NCBI RefSeq assembly: GCF_001277195.1
Contig: NZ_CP012268.1
Span: 1,674,001-1,738,000, forward strand
Reading direction: 5' to 3'
Length of the DNA stretch: 64,000 bases
From: Cronobacter muytjensii ATCC 51329
GTDB taxonomy: Bacteria; Pseudomonadota; Gammaproteobacteria; Enterobacterales; Enterobacteriaceae
Shown here: positions 25,060 through 33,237 of the stretch, piece by piece
How positions within the stretch are numbered: position 1 is the stretch's first letter
Layout of the letters: each line of letters starts with the position of its first letter
Notes under the pieces: model-generated
Databases searched by the model: none
What the model saw: the letters and a program-made list of their open reading frames with translations, nothing else
Told to the model about the DNA's origin: nothing
Translations under genes and position numbers: made by a program

Positions 25060-25476
25060 ATGATCATCTTTGTAAATGGATTACTGAAAGAGTCGACCGA
25101 CTATTTCGACGACCTTACTCGTTCCGTGATCATTTCGCTTTTTTCCTGGCGACGCGCTGAGACGGACGACGAAACCGGGCAGCCTTTCGGGTGGTGGGGT
25201 GACACTTACCCGAGTGTGGAGAACGACCGGATTGGCTCCCGCCTGTACCTGCTGCAACGGAGCAAACTCACCAACGCAACCGCGACGCGCGCGAAGGATT
25301 ACGCCCGCCAGGCGCTCGCCTGGATGGAGGAGGACGGCGTCGCCGCGCGCGTCGACGTGGCCGCCACCCGAACCGGGATTAACTCGCTTCAACTGGAAGT
25401 TGTTATCTGGCAGCGGGACGGCAGCAAACACGCAATTATTTTCGATGACATATGGCAGGAGGTGTTAAATGGCTGA
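25060..25476 (+). CDS. baseplate wedge protein gp46-like
   Basis: A 138-residue GP46-family protein: LTRSVIISLFSWRRAETDDE, GWWGDTYP, GSRLYLLQRSKLT, YARQALAWM. It corresponds to the T4 gp25/W-type lysozyme-like wedge component in Mu-type baseplates. Starts three bases after the spike stop and overlaps the J-like gene by eight bases. Confidence 0.93.
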   Translation: MIIFVNGLLKESTDYFDDLTRSVIISLFSWRRAETDDETGQPFGWWGDTYPSVENDRIGSRLYLLQRSKLTNATATRAKDYARQALAWMEEDGVAARVDVAATRTGINSLQLEVVIWQRDGSKHAIIFDDIWQEVLNG

Positions 25477-26872
25477 CTCCGGCTTCTCGCGTCCAGATTT
25501 GCCAAATCTGATCGCCACAATCAGAAGTGATTTACTCACGCGATTTGAGACGGACGTCGTCCTCCGTCGCCTTGATGCAGAAGTCTATTCGCGCGTGATG
25601 GCGGCTGCCGTTCACACGCTTTATGGCTATCTCGACTATCTGGCGCGAAACATGCTTCCTGACCTTGCGGATGAGGAATGGCTTTCGCGACACGGGAATC
25701 TGAAACAAGTCCCGCGCAAACAACCAACCACGGCGGGCGGTTATGCGCGATGGGAGAGCGTGTCGTCCGGGATCACGCTGCCCGCCGGGACGGAAATGCA
25801 GACTGACGAGCAAAAGCAGTATGTAACGACCGCAGACGCGACCGTCAACGATGAGGGGGTTCTCCGTGCGCCTGTAGAAGCGGTTGATGCGGGGACAGGC
25901 GGAAATCTCGATGACAAAACGCCGCTCCGCCTGATGACGCCGGTCGCGGGCCTCTCCTCGACGGGCTATGCGGAGTCGGTTGAGGGCGGGACAGATTTAG
26001 AAGCGCTGGAGGACTGGCGCTCGCGAATCATGGCTCGCTGGTACTACACGCCGCAGGGCGGCGCGGATGCCGATTACCGGATATGGGCGACCGACGTCGC
26101 GGGGATCTCCCGCGCCTGGGTGTTCCGCCATCATGCCGGACGCGGGACGGTTGGCGTGATGCCTGCTAACAGCGATTTAGATAATCCGGTGCCGGATGAG
26201 ACGCTAATCGAAGCGGTTAAACAGTACATTCTTCCGCTTGCGCCGGTGGCCGGTTCAGGCTTGTTTGTGTTCCCGCCAACGCTGAGAAAAATCGACTTCG
26301 AAATCGCGCTTGCGAAAGATACTCCGGCAATCAGGGCAGCGGTAACGAAAGAGATTAAATCGGCGCTGTTCAGGGATGGCGAGCCGTCAGGAAAGATTTA
26401 TCTTTCGCGTATCAGTGAGGCGATTAGCCTGGCGACTGACCAGTTCGCGCACCGCCTGATTTCGCCAGCGAAAGACGTAGCGCTCGGCACCTATGAATTG
26501 CCGGTTATCGGGGAAATAACCTGGTCGAACTACAACGAATCTGACGTTGAAATAGATGTCTCCCTGAGCTCGTTCTCACCGAACCCCGTCACGCTGCCGG
26601 ACAGCCCGGACGCATTCGCGACCGCCACCTTCACGCCTGAGAATCTGCCTTCGCTGGATGGGGTTAACATCACCTGGGATTTTGTCCCGGCAGGCGAGGG
26701 CGAACCTGACCCGTCGACGCTTTGCGTCATTACCCCGAGTGCAGATAACAGCGGCGTGAAAGCAACCGGCATCGCTCCAGGGACAGTTCATGTTCGGGTT
26801 ACTGTCGAGTACAAAGGCAAGACCGCAACGGATAACTCCTATCTCGATATTGAGGAGGTTACGTGGCTGTAG
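25469..26872 (+). CDS. baseplate J-like protein (Mu gp47) with C-terminal Ig-like domain
   Basis: A 467-residue wedge protein. Residues 1-355 are the ordinary gp47/J domain (RPDLPNLIATIRSDLLTRF, GNLDDKTPLRLM, WVFRHHAGRGTVGVMP). Residues about 360-466 are an added Ig-like region (FSPNPVTLPDSPDAFATATF, GVKATGIAPGTVHVRVTVEYKG). Mu gp47 has about 360 residues, so this is a clear extension. Wedges link hub to tail fibres. The stop overlaps the next GTG start. Confidence 0.92.
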   Translation: MADSGFSRPDLPNLIATIRSDLLTRFETDVVLRRLDAEVYSRVMAAAVHTLYGYLDYLARNMLPDLADEEWLSRHGNLKQVPRKQPTTAGGYARWESVSSGITLPAGTEMQTDEQKQYVTTADATVNDEGVLRAPVEAVDAGTGGNLDDKTPLRLMTPVAGLSSTGYAESVEGGTDLEALEDWRSRIMARWYYTPQGGADADYRIWATDVAGISRAWVFRHHAGRGTVGVMPANSDLDNPVPDETLIEAVKQYILPLAPVAGSGLFVFPPTLRKIDFEIALAKDTPAIRAAVTKEIKSALFRDGEPSGKIYLSRISEAISLATDQFAHRLISPAKDVALGTYELPVIGEITWSNYNESDVEIDVSLSSFSPNPVTLPDSPDAFATATFTPENLPSLDGVNITWDFVPAGEGEPDPSTLCVITPSADNSGVKATGIAPGTVHVRVTVEYKGKTATDNSYLDIEEVTWL

Positions 26873-27435
26873 AGGACGAATATACCCGCCTGTTAAAACG
26901 GCTTTTACCGCCTGGCCCTGCCTGGGAGGGGAATAATCCCCTCCTCGAAGGGCTCGCGCCGTCTCTGGCGCGGGTACATGCGCAATCGTCGGCATTAATG
27001 CGCGAGATTGATCCGGGGGCGGCGGTGCAGCTCCTCGACCGTTACGAGGCGTTATGCGGGTTGCCTGATGAATGCACCATCGAGGAAACGCAAACCCTCT
27101 CGCAGCGACAGCGGCGACTGGCGGCAAAGGTCAACGGTTACGGCGGCATTAACGAGGCGTTTTACCGGCGACAGCTCGACGCGCTCGGCTATCAGTCTGT
27201 TTCGATTACGCAGTATCAAAACGAGGCCGACAACCCACGCCCGGATATCGCCACGGACGACGACTACCGCTATTTGTGGCAGGTGAATATTCCGACGCTC
27301 GCGACGATTGACGTCATGACATGCGCATCAAGTTGCGTGGACAGCCTCCGCACCTGGGGCGATACGGTCATTGAATGCGTGATTAACAAGGTCGCCCCCT
27401 CTCATACCGAAGTCGTGTTCGCGTACACGGAATAA
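26863..27435 (+). CDS. YmfQ / Mu gp48-family tail protein (DUF2313)
   Basis: A 190-residue protein beginning at GTG: YTRLLKRLLPPGPAW, LLDRYEALCGLPDECT, QRQRRLAAKVNGYGG are diagnostic of the YmfQ/DUF2313 family, which joins tail fibres to the baseplate. It overlaps the J-like gene by ten bases and is followed by a terminator-like hairpin. Confidence 0.93.
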   Translation: MAVEDEYTRLLKRLLPPGPAWEGNNPLLEGLAPSLARVHAQSSALMREIDPGAAVQLLDRYEALCGLPDECTIEETQTLSQRQRRLAAKVNGYGGINEAFYRRQLDALGYQSVSITQYQNEADNPRPDIATDDDYRYLWQVNIPTLATIDVMTCASSCVDSLRTWGDTVIECVINKVAPSHTEVVFAYTE

Positions 27436-27453
27436 AGCGCTTCCTTTCACAGT

Positions 27454-27476
27454 TAACCCCGCTCGGCGGGTTTTTT
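27454..27476 (+). terminator. terminator-like hairpin before the fibre gene
   Basis: CCCCGC and GCGGG around a TC apex followed by six T and ATGAGG, the ribosome binding site for the fibre gene's TTG start. Confidence 0.8.
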
Positions 27477-27490
27477 ATGAGGTAATTACT

Positions 27491-28714
27491 TTGCATCGTA
27501 TAGACACCCCCACAGCACAAGAGGGCAAATTCGGCGCGGGCAAAAACGGCTTCACGGCTGGCGATCCGACGCTCGGCGTTCCGGCGACGCAGCTCGACGA
27601 GACCTTTTTCGATTCGGTTCAGGAGGAGATTTGCGCCGTTATCGAGGGAGTCGGGATTCAGCTTAAAAAAAGCGACCGCGCGCAGCTCTCCGCCGCCATC
27701 AACAAGATGATTCAGGCAAAGCATGAGCTGGCGCTTCTGATTAAGAACAATCTTTCAGACGTCGACGACGTCGAGCAGGCGCGGAAAAACCTCGGTCTCG
27801 GCGAGCTGGCGTTAAAAGACAGCTTAAAGGCGAGCGACGTGGGAGCCATTCCAATAACGGGAAGCACCGATATTACCGGGCCGTTGCGCACGACCGGGGA
27901 GGTGCAATCAAGCACCCCTAATGGCTTTCGCATCGCTTATGGCGGTTATGGCGCGTTCTGGCGTAATGACAGCGCAAATCTGTACCTGATGCTCACTGAT
28001 AATGGTGACCCTTACGGAAGTTATAACGGCCTTCGCCCGTTTCGCGTGGATCTTGCAAAAGGAAATGTTTCCATTGGCACACCGTTATATGTCGCCAGTA
28101 CGATTCAGGCAGATAAAGGCGTTCAGTCAGGTTATGTAGGCTCATATGCATTCTCTGCCCAATTTGCAACAGGAGCTGCTTTCTATGAGACGTTTAACAC
28201 CACTGGTGTTAGCGAGTTTCATCCGCTTCTGAAACAGAAAGCGACGATAACCAACAAGGCCGCATGGTCTTTTTCTTACGGATCACTATGTGATAATGGC
28301 AAGCTTTCCTGGTGCCTACATATGATCGACGGAAGCGGCCATACCTATCGACACGAATGGGATACAAGCGGCAACTATACGTGTCCGGGGCAGCTTATCC
28401 CCGGTAACTATGCGAATTTTGACGCCCGTTATCAGGCGAAGAACACCGCGAATCGCGCCTCAAGTGGCTGGTATAAAGACACCTCGACCGGGTTGATTAT
28501 TCAGTGGGGCGTGGCTAAACGCTCTGCCGATTCGACAAGTATCGCTTACCCGATTGCATTTCCTAATGCGGCCCTTTGTACAAATTTGACGGTGATATGG
28601 AGCGGGCATTTCACCGATCAAAACGTATTTTGCCAGCCGGTCGACCGTACCCGGTTTAATTACATTGCGGGCTCTGGCGAAGTTAGCTCTTATTTTCTGG
28701 CTATAGGTTATTAA
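27491..28714 (+). CDS. tail fibre protein
   Basis: A 407-residue fibre beginning at TTG, with GAGGT ten bases upstream. The MHRIDTPTAQ...KFGAGKNGFTAGDP start is the conserved baseplate-attachment end of SfV/e14-type fibres. The middle is a repetitive shaft and the C-terminal 100 residues (SSGWYKDTSTGLIIQWGVAKRSADS, ending SYFLAIGY) form the receptor-binding tip domain common in enterobacterial phages. GC content falls toward the 3' end, as expected for host-range-exchanged DNA. Confidence 0.93.
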   Translation: MHRIDTPTAQEGKFGAGKNGFTAGDPTLGVPATQLDETFFDSVQEEICAVIEGVGIQLKKSDRAQLSAAINKMIQAKHELALLIKNNLSDVDDVEQARKNLGLGELALKDSLKASDVGAIPITGSTDITGPLRTTGEVQSSTPNGFRIAYGGYGAFWRNDSANLYLMLTDNGDPYGSYNGLRPFRVDLAKGNVSIGTPLYVASTIQADKGVQSGYVGSYAFSAQFATGAAFYETFNTTGVSEFHPLLKQKATITNKAAWSFSYGSLCDNGKLSWCLHMIDGSGHTYRHEWDTSGNYTCPGQLIPGNYANFDARYQAKNTANRASSGWYKDTSTGLIIQWGVAKRSADSTSIAYPIAFPNAALCTNLTVIWSGHFTDQNVFCQPVDRTRFNYIAGSGEVSSYFLAIGY

Positions 28715-28719
28715 CAGAC

Positions 28720-29151
28720 ATGCCTTCTTATTATTACAGCCCAAAATTAAACGCCTTTTTTGCGGCAGCGCTGGAGAATGATTATCGCGCTTCCGGTACA
28801 TGGCCTGATGATGTAACACCAATCAGTGACGATCTCTATCACTCATTAATTGAAGGGCAGGCAGACGGGAGAATCATTACTGCGGATGAAATGGGACAAC
28901 CTAAGTTGATCGAACCGACAATCGACTGGCGTGCGCAAGCTGAAGCACGGCGTCAGATGCTGCTATCACAAGCTCATAGCGTAACGTCGGACTGGCGTGT
29001 TGAGTTGATGCTTGGTGCACTTCCTGAAGCAGACAAGGCCAGCCTGTCACGGTGGATGGAGTACATTCGCAAAGTGAAGGCGTTGAGCTTTACCTGCGTT
29101 AGTGATGAGCAAGGTTTTAAGACAATCACTTGGCCTGCAAAGCCTGGCTAA
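28720..29151 (+). CDS. tail fibre assembly protein (Tfa family)
   Basis: A 143-residue chaperone: YYYSPKLNAFFAAALENDYRASGTWPDD at the start and DEMGQPKLIEPTIDWRAQAEARRQ in the middle. It helps fibre trimers fold and may stay bound at the tip. Starts five bases after the fibre stop and is followed by a terminator, so it ends the late operon. Confidence 0.92.
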   Translation: MPSYYYSPKLNAFFAAALENDYRASGTWPDDVTPISDDLYHSLIEGQADGRIITADEMGQPKLIEPTIDWRAQAEARRQMLLSQAHSVTSDWRVELMLGALPEADKASLSRWMEYIRKVKALSFTCVSDEQGFKTITWPAKPG

Positions 29152-29179
29152 CCCGAAGGGGGCTCAAGCTGGGTTGCGC

Positions 29180-29200
29180 ACCGCCTTCGGGCGGTTTCTT
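29180..29200 (+). terminator. terminator of the late operon
   Basis: ACCGCC and GGCGGT over a TTCG loop, followed by TTCTTCTT. Confidence 0.75.
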
Positions 29201-29327
29201 CTTCGCCTAGTCTCGTATCACATTGATCGGTGAAAGCGATCAATGTCGTCTTATTGATCTATAGTACCAATTTCAAATCTAGCCGCTTGGCTGGTAGTGT
29301 GCCCACAAAAACTAAGTGGGTATTGTT

Positions 29328-29615
29328 ATGCTTCCCAGGCTTACTCCCGGCGCAAAACTATTCTTAATTATTCTGTTTGGCGGCGGATTTATGCTTACTG
29401 CATTGATCGCGTACATGCTTACACCATCAGCTTCCAGCAACCAGCATTTCAGAAGGGCTTTACCCGTCAGGCTCAACTGCGATGAGCACGATTTCATTTT
29501 TGAAGGGAATGGAGAAGAGGCGAAGGAGCACATTCGGCAACTCCGGACGCGGCATTACGATCACTACTGTCTGAAGCGGGTTGGGGAGCATCAGTGGGAC
29601 GTTTACGCTAAGTAG
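29328..29615 (+). CDS. hypothetical membrane-anchored protein, 95 aa
   Basis: One N-terminal transmembrane segment (about residues 10-30) followed by a soluble basic domain of about 60 residues (HIRQLRTRHYDHYCLKRVGEHQWDVYAK). The ATG at 29328 is chosen over an in-frame GTG at 29316; neither has a strong ribosome binding site. It lies between the end of the phage tail genes and the ars cluster and could be a lysogenic-conversion gene. Not recognised. Confidence 0.55.
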   Translation: MLPRLTPGAKLFLIILFGGGFMLTALIAYMLTPSASSNQHFRRALPVRLNCDEHDFIFEGNGEEAKEHIRQLRTRHYDHYCLKRVGEHQWDVYAK

Positions 29616-29664
29616 TAGTCGTACCGGTTACCTGTGATACAAGCTAAGAAAAATGATATCAATT

Positions 29665-29694
29665 AACGTCCGCTTAGAGCGAAAAGCGGACGTT
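29665..29694. repeat. 11 bp perfect hairpin at the prophage/ars boundary
   Basis: AACGTCCGCTT and AAGCGGACGTT around an eight-base loop. No T run follows. It is related to the TCCGCTTT/AAAGCGGA repeat at 2088-2109, on the other side of the phage genes. Confidence 0.6.
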
Positions 29695-29784
29695 GAATGC
29701 TCGAAGATTGATTGCATCCTTCTGGTTTACCTGTGCAGGCATACCGCAAACGAATTATCACAAGATGAGCCATTGCCAGATAAA

Positions 29785-29808
29785 CATATCTGAATTAATG
29801 AATATATG
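29785..29808. promoter_or_regulatory. candidate ArsR operator
   Basis: An imperfect inverted repeat with CATAT and ATATG at its ends, about 60 bases upstream of arsR. Operators of the E. coli-type ArsR also lie upstream of arsR in AT-rich inverted sequence. Weak evidence. Confidence 0.35.
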
Positions 29809-29866
29809 ATTGACTCACAGATTGCAGGCAGCGAGAATGTCTTCAATTCTGGACTCAGGAGTCATC

Positions 29867-30220
29867 ATGCCTCAATTTCAGCCTCTTCAGCTTTTCAAAA
29901 ATCTCTCTGATGAAACACGACTCAGTCTGGTGCTGCTGTTGCGCGAAAAAGGAGAGCTTTGCGTCTGTGAACTCACGTCAATGCTGAAAGAAAGTCAGCC
30001 TAAAATTTCCCGGCATCTGGCGTTACTCAGAGACGCCGGTCTGCTTATCGACAGGCGTGACGGCAAGTGGATTTATTATCGGTTATCACCACACATGCCC
30101 GCCTGGGCTGCTGCGGTGATTGAGCAGGCTTACCTGTGTCAGCGCGATGACATTCTGCAACTCAGTCAGCAGGCTGAAAGGAATAACGCGACCACCAACG
30201 GCAAGCCTGTCTGCATTTAA
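29867..30220 (+). CDS. arsR: ArsR arsenite-responsive repressor
   Basis: A 117-residue winged-helix repressor of the E. coli type. ELCVCEL carries Cys32 and Cys34, the As(III)-binding pair in the recognition-helix region, and SQPKISRHLALLRDAGLL is the DNA-binding helix. The ATG at 29867 with CAGGAG upstream is the standard start; a frame opening at 29810 is not. It represses arsRBC and leaves DNA when arsenite binds. Confidence 0.95.
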   Translation: MPQFQPLQLFKNLSDETRLSLVLLLREKGELCVCELTSMLKESQPKISRHLALLRDAGLLIDRRDGKWIYYRLSPHMPAWAAAVIEQAYLCQRDDILQLSQQAERNNATTNGKPVCI

Positions 30221-30309
30221 AAATTTACCCAAACACATATGATTTTTCATACTTGTTGGCAGGGCTGTCTTTAGTCCGGTTTGCAGGCTTTATATCCAAA
30301 GGAGAAAGT

Positions 30310-31593
30310 ATGTTTCTGGCAGGCGCTATATTCGTCCTGACACTGGTGCTGGTTATCTGGCAGCCAAAGGGACTCAGTATTGGCTGGAGTGCGGTTATCG
30401 GGGCCGCGCTGGCGCTGCTGACCGGCGTGGTGCATATCGGTGATATTCCGGTTGTCTGGCAGATTGTCTGGAACGCCACGGCCACGTTTATCGCGGTTAT
30501 TATCATCAGCCTGCTGCTTGATGAGTCTGGCTTTTTTGAGTGGGCTGCACTGCACGTTTCCCGCTGGGGAAGCGGCAGAGGCAGGCTGCTTTTTACGTAT
30601 ATTGTTCTGCTGGGCGCAACGGTAGCGGCACTGTTCGCCAATGATGGAGCGGCGCTTATCCTGACGCCAATCGTCATTGCTATGCTGCTGGCGTTGGGCT
30701 TTAGCCCCGGCGCCACGCTGGCGTTTGTGATGGCGGCAGGCTTTATCGCGGACACATCCAGCCTGCCGCTCATCGTATCGAACCTGGTCAACATCGTGAC
30801 GGCGGACTTTTTTAAGTTGGGGTTCAGCGAATATGCATCTGTCATGGTGCCGGTAAATATCGCGTCCGTGGCGGCCACGCTGGTTATGCTTCACCTCTTC
30901 TTCCGTAAAGACCTCCCGGTCACTTATGACCTGGCGAAACTGAAGGTGCCACGGGAAGCCATTCGTGACATGCGAACTTTTAAAGCCGGATGGCTGGTCC
31001 TGCTCCTGCTGCTGGCCGGTTTTTTTGCCCTGGAGCCGCTCGGCGTTCCGGTCAGTCTGGTGGCTGCGGTGGCGGCATTTATTCTGTGGCTTGTTGCCCG
31101 GAAAGGGCACGTAATTGACACCGGTAAAGTGCTGAAGGGCGCGCCCTGGCAGATCGTCATCTTCTCGCTGGGTATGTATCTCGTGGTGTATGGCCTGCGC
31201 AACGCCGGGCTGACGGATTACCTCTCAGCCATCCTGAACCGGTTTGCAGAGCACGGCGTCTGGGGTGCCACGCTCGGCACCGGTTTTTTGACGGCCTTTC
31301 TGTCATCGGTGATGAACAATATGCCTACCGTCCTGGTCGGTGCCCTGTCCATTGATGGCAGCACGGCTCAGGGCGCGGTGAAGGAGGCGATGATTTACGC
31401 CAACATCATCGGCTGCGATCTCGGCCCGAAAATCACACCCATCGGCAGCCTGGCGACCCTGCTGTGGCTGCACGTTCTGGCGCAGAAAAACATCACCGTC
31501 AGCTGGGGCTACTACTTCCGCGTGGGCATTGTGATGACCCTGCCGGTGCTTTTTGTGACGCTGGCCGCGCTGGCCCTGCGCCTGTCTGTTTAA
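30310..31593 (+). CDS. arsB: ArsB arsenite efflux permease
   Basis: A 427-residue, roughly 12-TM permease, the usual ArsB size. AALFANDGAALILTPIV and AAGFIADTSSLPLIVSNLVNI are family motifs. It exports As(III) and Sb(III) using the proton gradient; no arsA is present, so it acts alone. The ATG at 30310 follows AAAGGAG. A frame opening 57 bases earlier is rejected for lack of a ribosome site. Confidence 0.96.
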   Translation: MFLAGAIFVLTLVLVIWQPKGLSIGWSAVIGAALALLTGVVHIGDIPVVWQIVWNATATFIAVIIISLLLDESGFFEWAALHVSRWGSGRGRLLFTYIVLLGATVAALFANDGAALILTPIVIAMLLALGFSPGATLAFVMAAGFIADTSSLPLIVSNLVNIVTADFFKLGFSEYASVMVPVNIASVAATLVMLHLFFRKDLPVTYDLAKLKVPREAIRDMRTFKAGWLVLLLLLAGFFALEPLGVPVSLVAAVAAFILWLVARKGHVIDTGKVLKGAPWQIVIFSLGMYLVVYGLRNAGLTDYLSAILNRFAEHGVWGATLGTGFLTAFLSSVMNNMPTVLVGALSIDGSTAQGAVKEAMIYANIIGCDLGPKITPIGSLATLLWLHVLAQKNITVSWGYYFRVGIVMTLPVLFVTLAALALRLSV

Positions 31594-31642
31594 CCTAAAC
31601 CTCGGGGCTGCGTCTGCGCAGCCCCGTAACGGAGTACCGTTT

Positions 31643-32071
31643 ATGACTGATATCACTATTTACCACAACCCGGCCTGTGGGACGTCGCGTAACACCCTGG
31701 CGCTTATCCGCAACAGTGGCGTGGAGCCAACAGTGATTTTGTATCTGGAGACGCCACCATCCCGCGACGAGCTGAAGAAGCTGATAGCAGATATGGGTAT
31801 CAGCGTACGCGCCCTGCTGCGCAAAAATACAGAGCCGTATGAGCATATGGGGCTGGCAGAAGACCGGTTCAGCGATGATGAACTGCTGAATGCGATGCTG
31901 GCTCACCCCATCCTCATCAACCGCCCGGTGGTTGTGACGCCGCTCGGCACAAGGCTCTGTCGTCCGTCTGAAGCGGTTCTGGACATTCTGCCTGACCCGC
32001 AGCAGGGAGCATTTACGAAAGAGGACGGCGAAAAAGTCATTGATGAACACGGAAACCGGATCAGCCACTGA
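31643..32071 (+). CDS. arsC: ArsC glutaredoxin-dependent arsenate reductase
   Basis: A 142-residue reductase. HNPACGTSRNTL holds the nucleophile Cys12; LLRKNTEPY and INRPVVVTPLGTRLCRP contain the arginines that bind arsenate. It reduces arsenate to arsenite with glutathione/glutaredoxin, feeding ArsB. It lies 49 bases after arsB in the same operon and ends at a terminator. Confidence 0.96.
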   Translation: MTDITIYHNPACGTSRNTLALIRNSGVEPTVILYLETPPSRDELKKLIADMGISVRALLRKNTEPYEHMGLAEDRFSDDELLNAMLAHPILINRPVVVTPLGTRLCRPSEAVLDILPDPQQGAFTKEDGEKVIDEHGNRISH

Positions 32072-32114
32072 TTTTTTCAGTGTGCTGCCGGCAGGAAGGG
32101 AGACGCAAAAACAG

Positions 32115-32138
32115 AAGCCGGCAGATGCCGGCTTTTTT
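32115..32138. terminator. terminator between arsC and arsH
   Basis: AAGCCGGC and GCCGGCTT over AGAT, with T after on the plus strand. It sits between convergent genes and may serve arsC mainly. Confidence 0.85.
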
Positions 32139-32860
32139 CATATACTGCGCTGATTAACCCGCTCAGACAGCTGCGCGGCACTCTCCTTCCTTTCGCTGTA
32201 GCGATCGGTCAGGTAGTCACTGCGCCCGCGCGTCAGCAGAGTGAACTTCATCAGCTCCTCCATTACGTCCACGATGCGGTCGTAGTATGGCGAAGGCTTC
32301 ATGCGACCATCTTCATCAAATTCGGCCCACGCTTTTGCCACGGATGACTGATTCGGGACAGTGATCATACGCATCCAGCGGCCGAGGATGCGCATCTGGT
32401 TGACGGCATTAAACGACTGCGAGCCGCCACTGACCTGCATAACGGCGAGAGTTTTGCCCTGAGAAGGCCGCACCGCCCCCGACGTCAGGGGTATCCAGTC
32501 TATCTGCGCCTTCATGATGCCGGTCATGGCACCGTGACGCTCCGGCGAGCACCAGACCATGCCTTCGGACCAGAGAACCAGCTCGCGCAGCTCTGCAACT
32601 TTCGGATGCGTTTCCGGGGCGTCATCGGGCAGGGGCAGGCCGGACGGGTTAAAAATTTTCACTTCGGCGCCCATTGTCGTCAGCAGCCGGGCCGCCTCTT
32701 CCGTAGTTAGACGGCTGTATGAGCGTTCCCGCAGCGAGCCGTAGAGCATCAGGATGCGGGGCGGGTGCGCTACTTCTGCAGCCCTCAGCTTATCTTCAGT
32801 CAGCGGCACGTCCAGGAGTGAAGTATCAATATTTTTCAGGATATCGTTCATGTTGTTCAC
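32138..32860 (-). CDS. arsH: ArsH organoarsenical oxidoreductase
   Basis: A 240-residue NADPH-dependent flavoprotein. LMLYGSLRERSYSR is the FMN phosphate loop and WCSPERHGAMTGIMKAQIDWIPL a conserved ArsH segment. ArsH oxidises trivalent methylated and aromatic arsenicals to less toxic pentavalent forms. It overlaps the second arsR by four bases, so the two are one transcript on the minus strand. Confidence 0.95.
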   Translation of the reverse strand: MNNMNDILKNIDTSLLDVPLTEDKLRAAEVAHPPRILMLYGSLRERSYSRLTTEEAARLLTTMGAEVKIFNPSGLPLPDDAPETHPKVAELRELVLWSEGMVWCSPERHGAMTGIMKAQIDWIPLTSGAVRPSQGKTLAVMQVSGGSQSFNAVNQMRILGRWMRMITVPNQSSVAKAWAEFDEDGRMKPSPYYDRIVDVMEELMKFTLLTRGRSDYLTDRYSERKESAAQLSERVNQRSI

Positions 32861-33189
32861 AATGAGGTCTCTTCATGAGTCGTCACGGTTGACAGGCTGC
32901 AGCTGCCACCTGCACAGCATTCTTCTGTCAGAAAGGCCATCAGCTGTTCAAGCTGCGCATAGCAGGGTCTGCAGAACAGGGTACGGCTCTGCCGCTCCTG
33001 GCTGACCAGCCCGGCGGACATCAGCGCGGAAATATGATGACTGAGCGTGGAGGGCGGAATACCGAGGCGCTTCTGCAGAACGCCGACCGGCAGGCCGTCA
33101 TGACCCGCTCTCACCAGCTCCCGGTACACGCTGAGACGGGTCGGGTGCCCCAGCTCCCGAAGCGCATTTGCTGCTGTATTTAAATCCAT
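32857..33189 (-). CDS. second ArsR-family repressor with C-terminal CC motif
   Basis: A 110-residue repressor unlike the first one. It lacks ELCVCEL; instead cysteines lie at C73, C76 and in a C-terminal CC-x4-C cluster (C91, C92, C97), similar in style to ArsR proteins whose metal site is at the C-terminal dimer interface. PPSTLSHHISALMSAGLV is the recognition helix. It is co-transcribed with arsH and preceded by a perfect palindrome at 33203-33232, so it probably autoregulates arsR2-arsH. Ligand could be As(III) or methylated arsenic. Confidence 0.9.
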   Translation of the reverse strand: MDLNTAANALRELGHPTRLSVYRELVRAGHDGLPVGVLQKRLGIPPSTLSHHISALMSAGLVSQERQSRTLFCRPCYAQLEQLMAFLTEECCAGGSCSLSTVTTHEETSL

Positions 33190-33202
33190 GCGGCCTCCTT
33201 AA

Positions 33203-33232
33203 ACTATATTTCCAGAATAATGGAAATATAGT
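33203..33232. promoter_or_regulatory. perfect palindromic operator upstream of arsR2-arsH
   Basis: ACTATATTTCCA and TGGAAATATAGT, twelve-base perfect arms with six bases between. It lies 14 to 43 bases upstream of the arsR2 start codon, where an ArsR-family repressor would block transcription. Confidence 0.8.
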
Positions 33233-33237
33233 CAGCG

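Larger units (their letters stand above)
1..29615. mobile_element. SfV/e14-like prophage, left end outside window
   Basis: The order nin-like genes, Q, lysis, HNH, terminase, HK97-type head, Mu-type contractile tail, fibre and fibre assembly is that of temperate myoviruses such as Shigella phage SfV and the e14 element. No integrase, repressor, cro or replication gene is visible, so the left part is presumably beyond the window. The right boundary is approximate: the arsenic genes begin at 29867 and no attachment core could be identified by eye. The first 2.6 kb and 6.8 to 9.3 kb are clearly more AT-rich than the structural genes and look like accessory (moron) DNA. Confidence 0.85.

Noticed and set aside
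30271..31110. Minus-strand frames of 217 and 279 codons opposite arsB
   Set aside because: Shadows of arsB; Gln/Arg-rich composition of reverse-complemented membrane protein codons.
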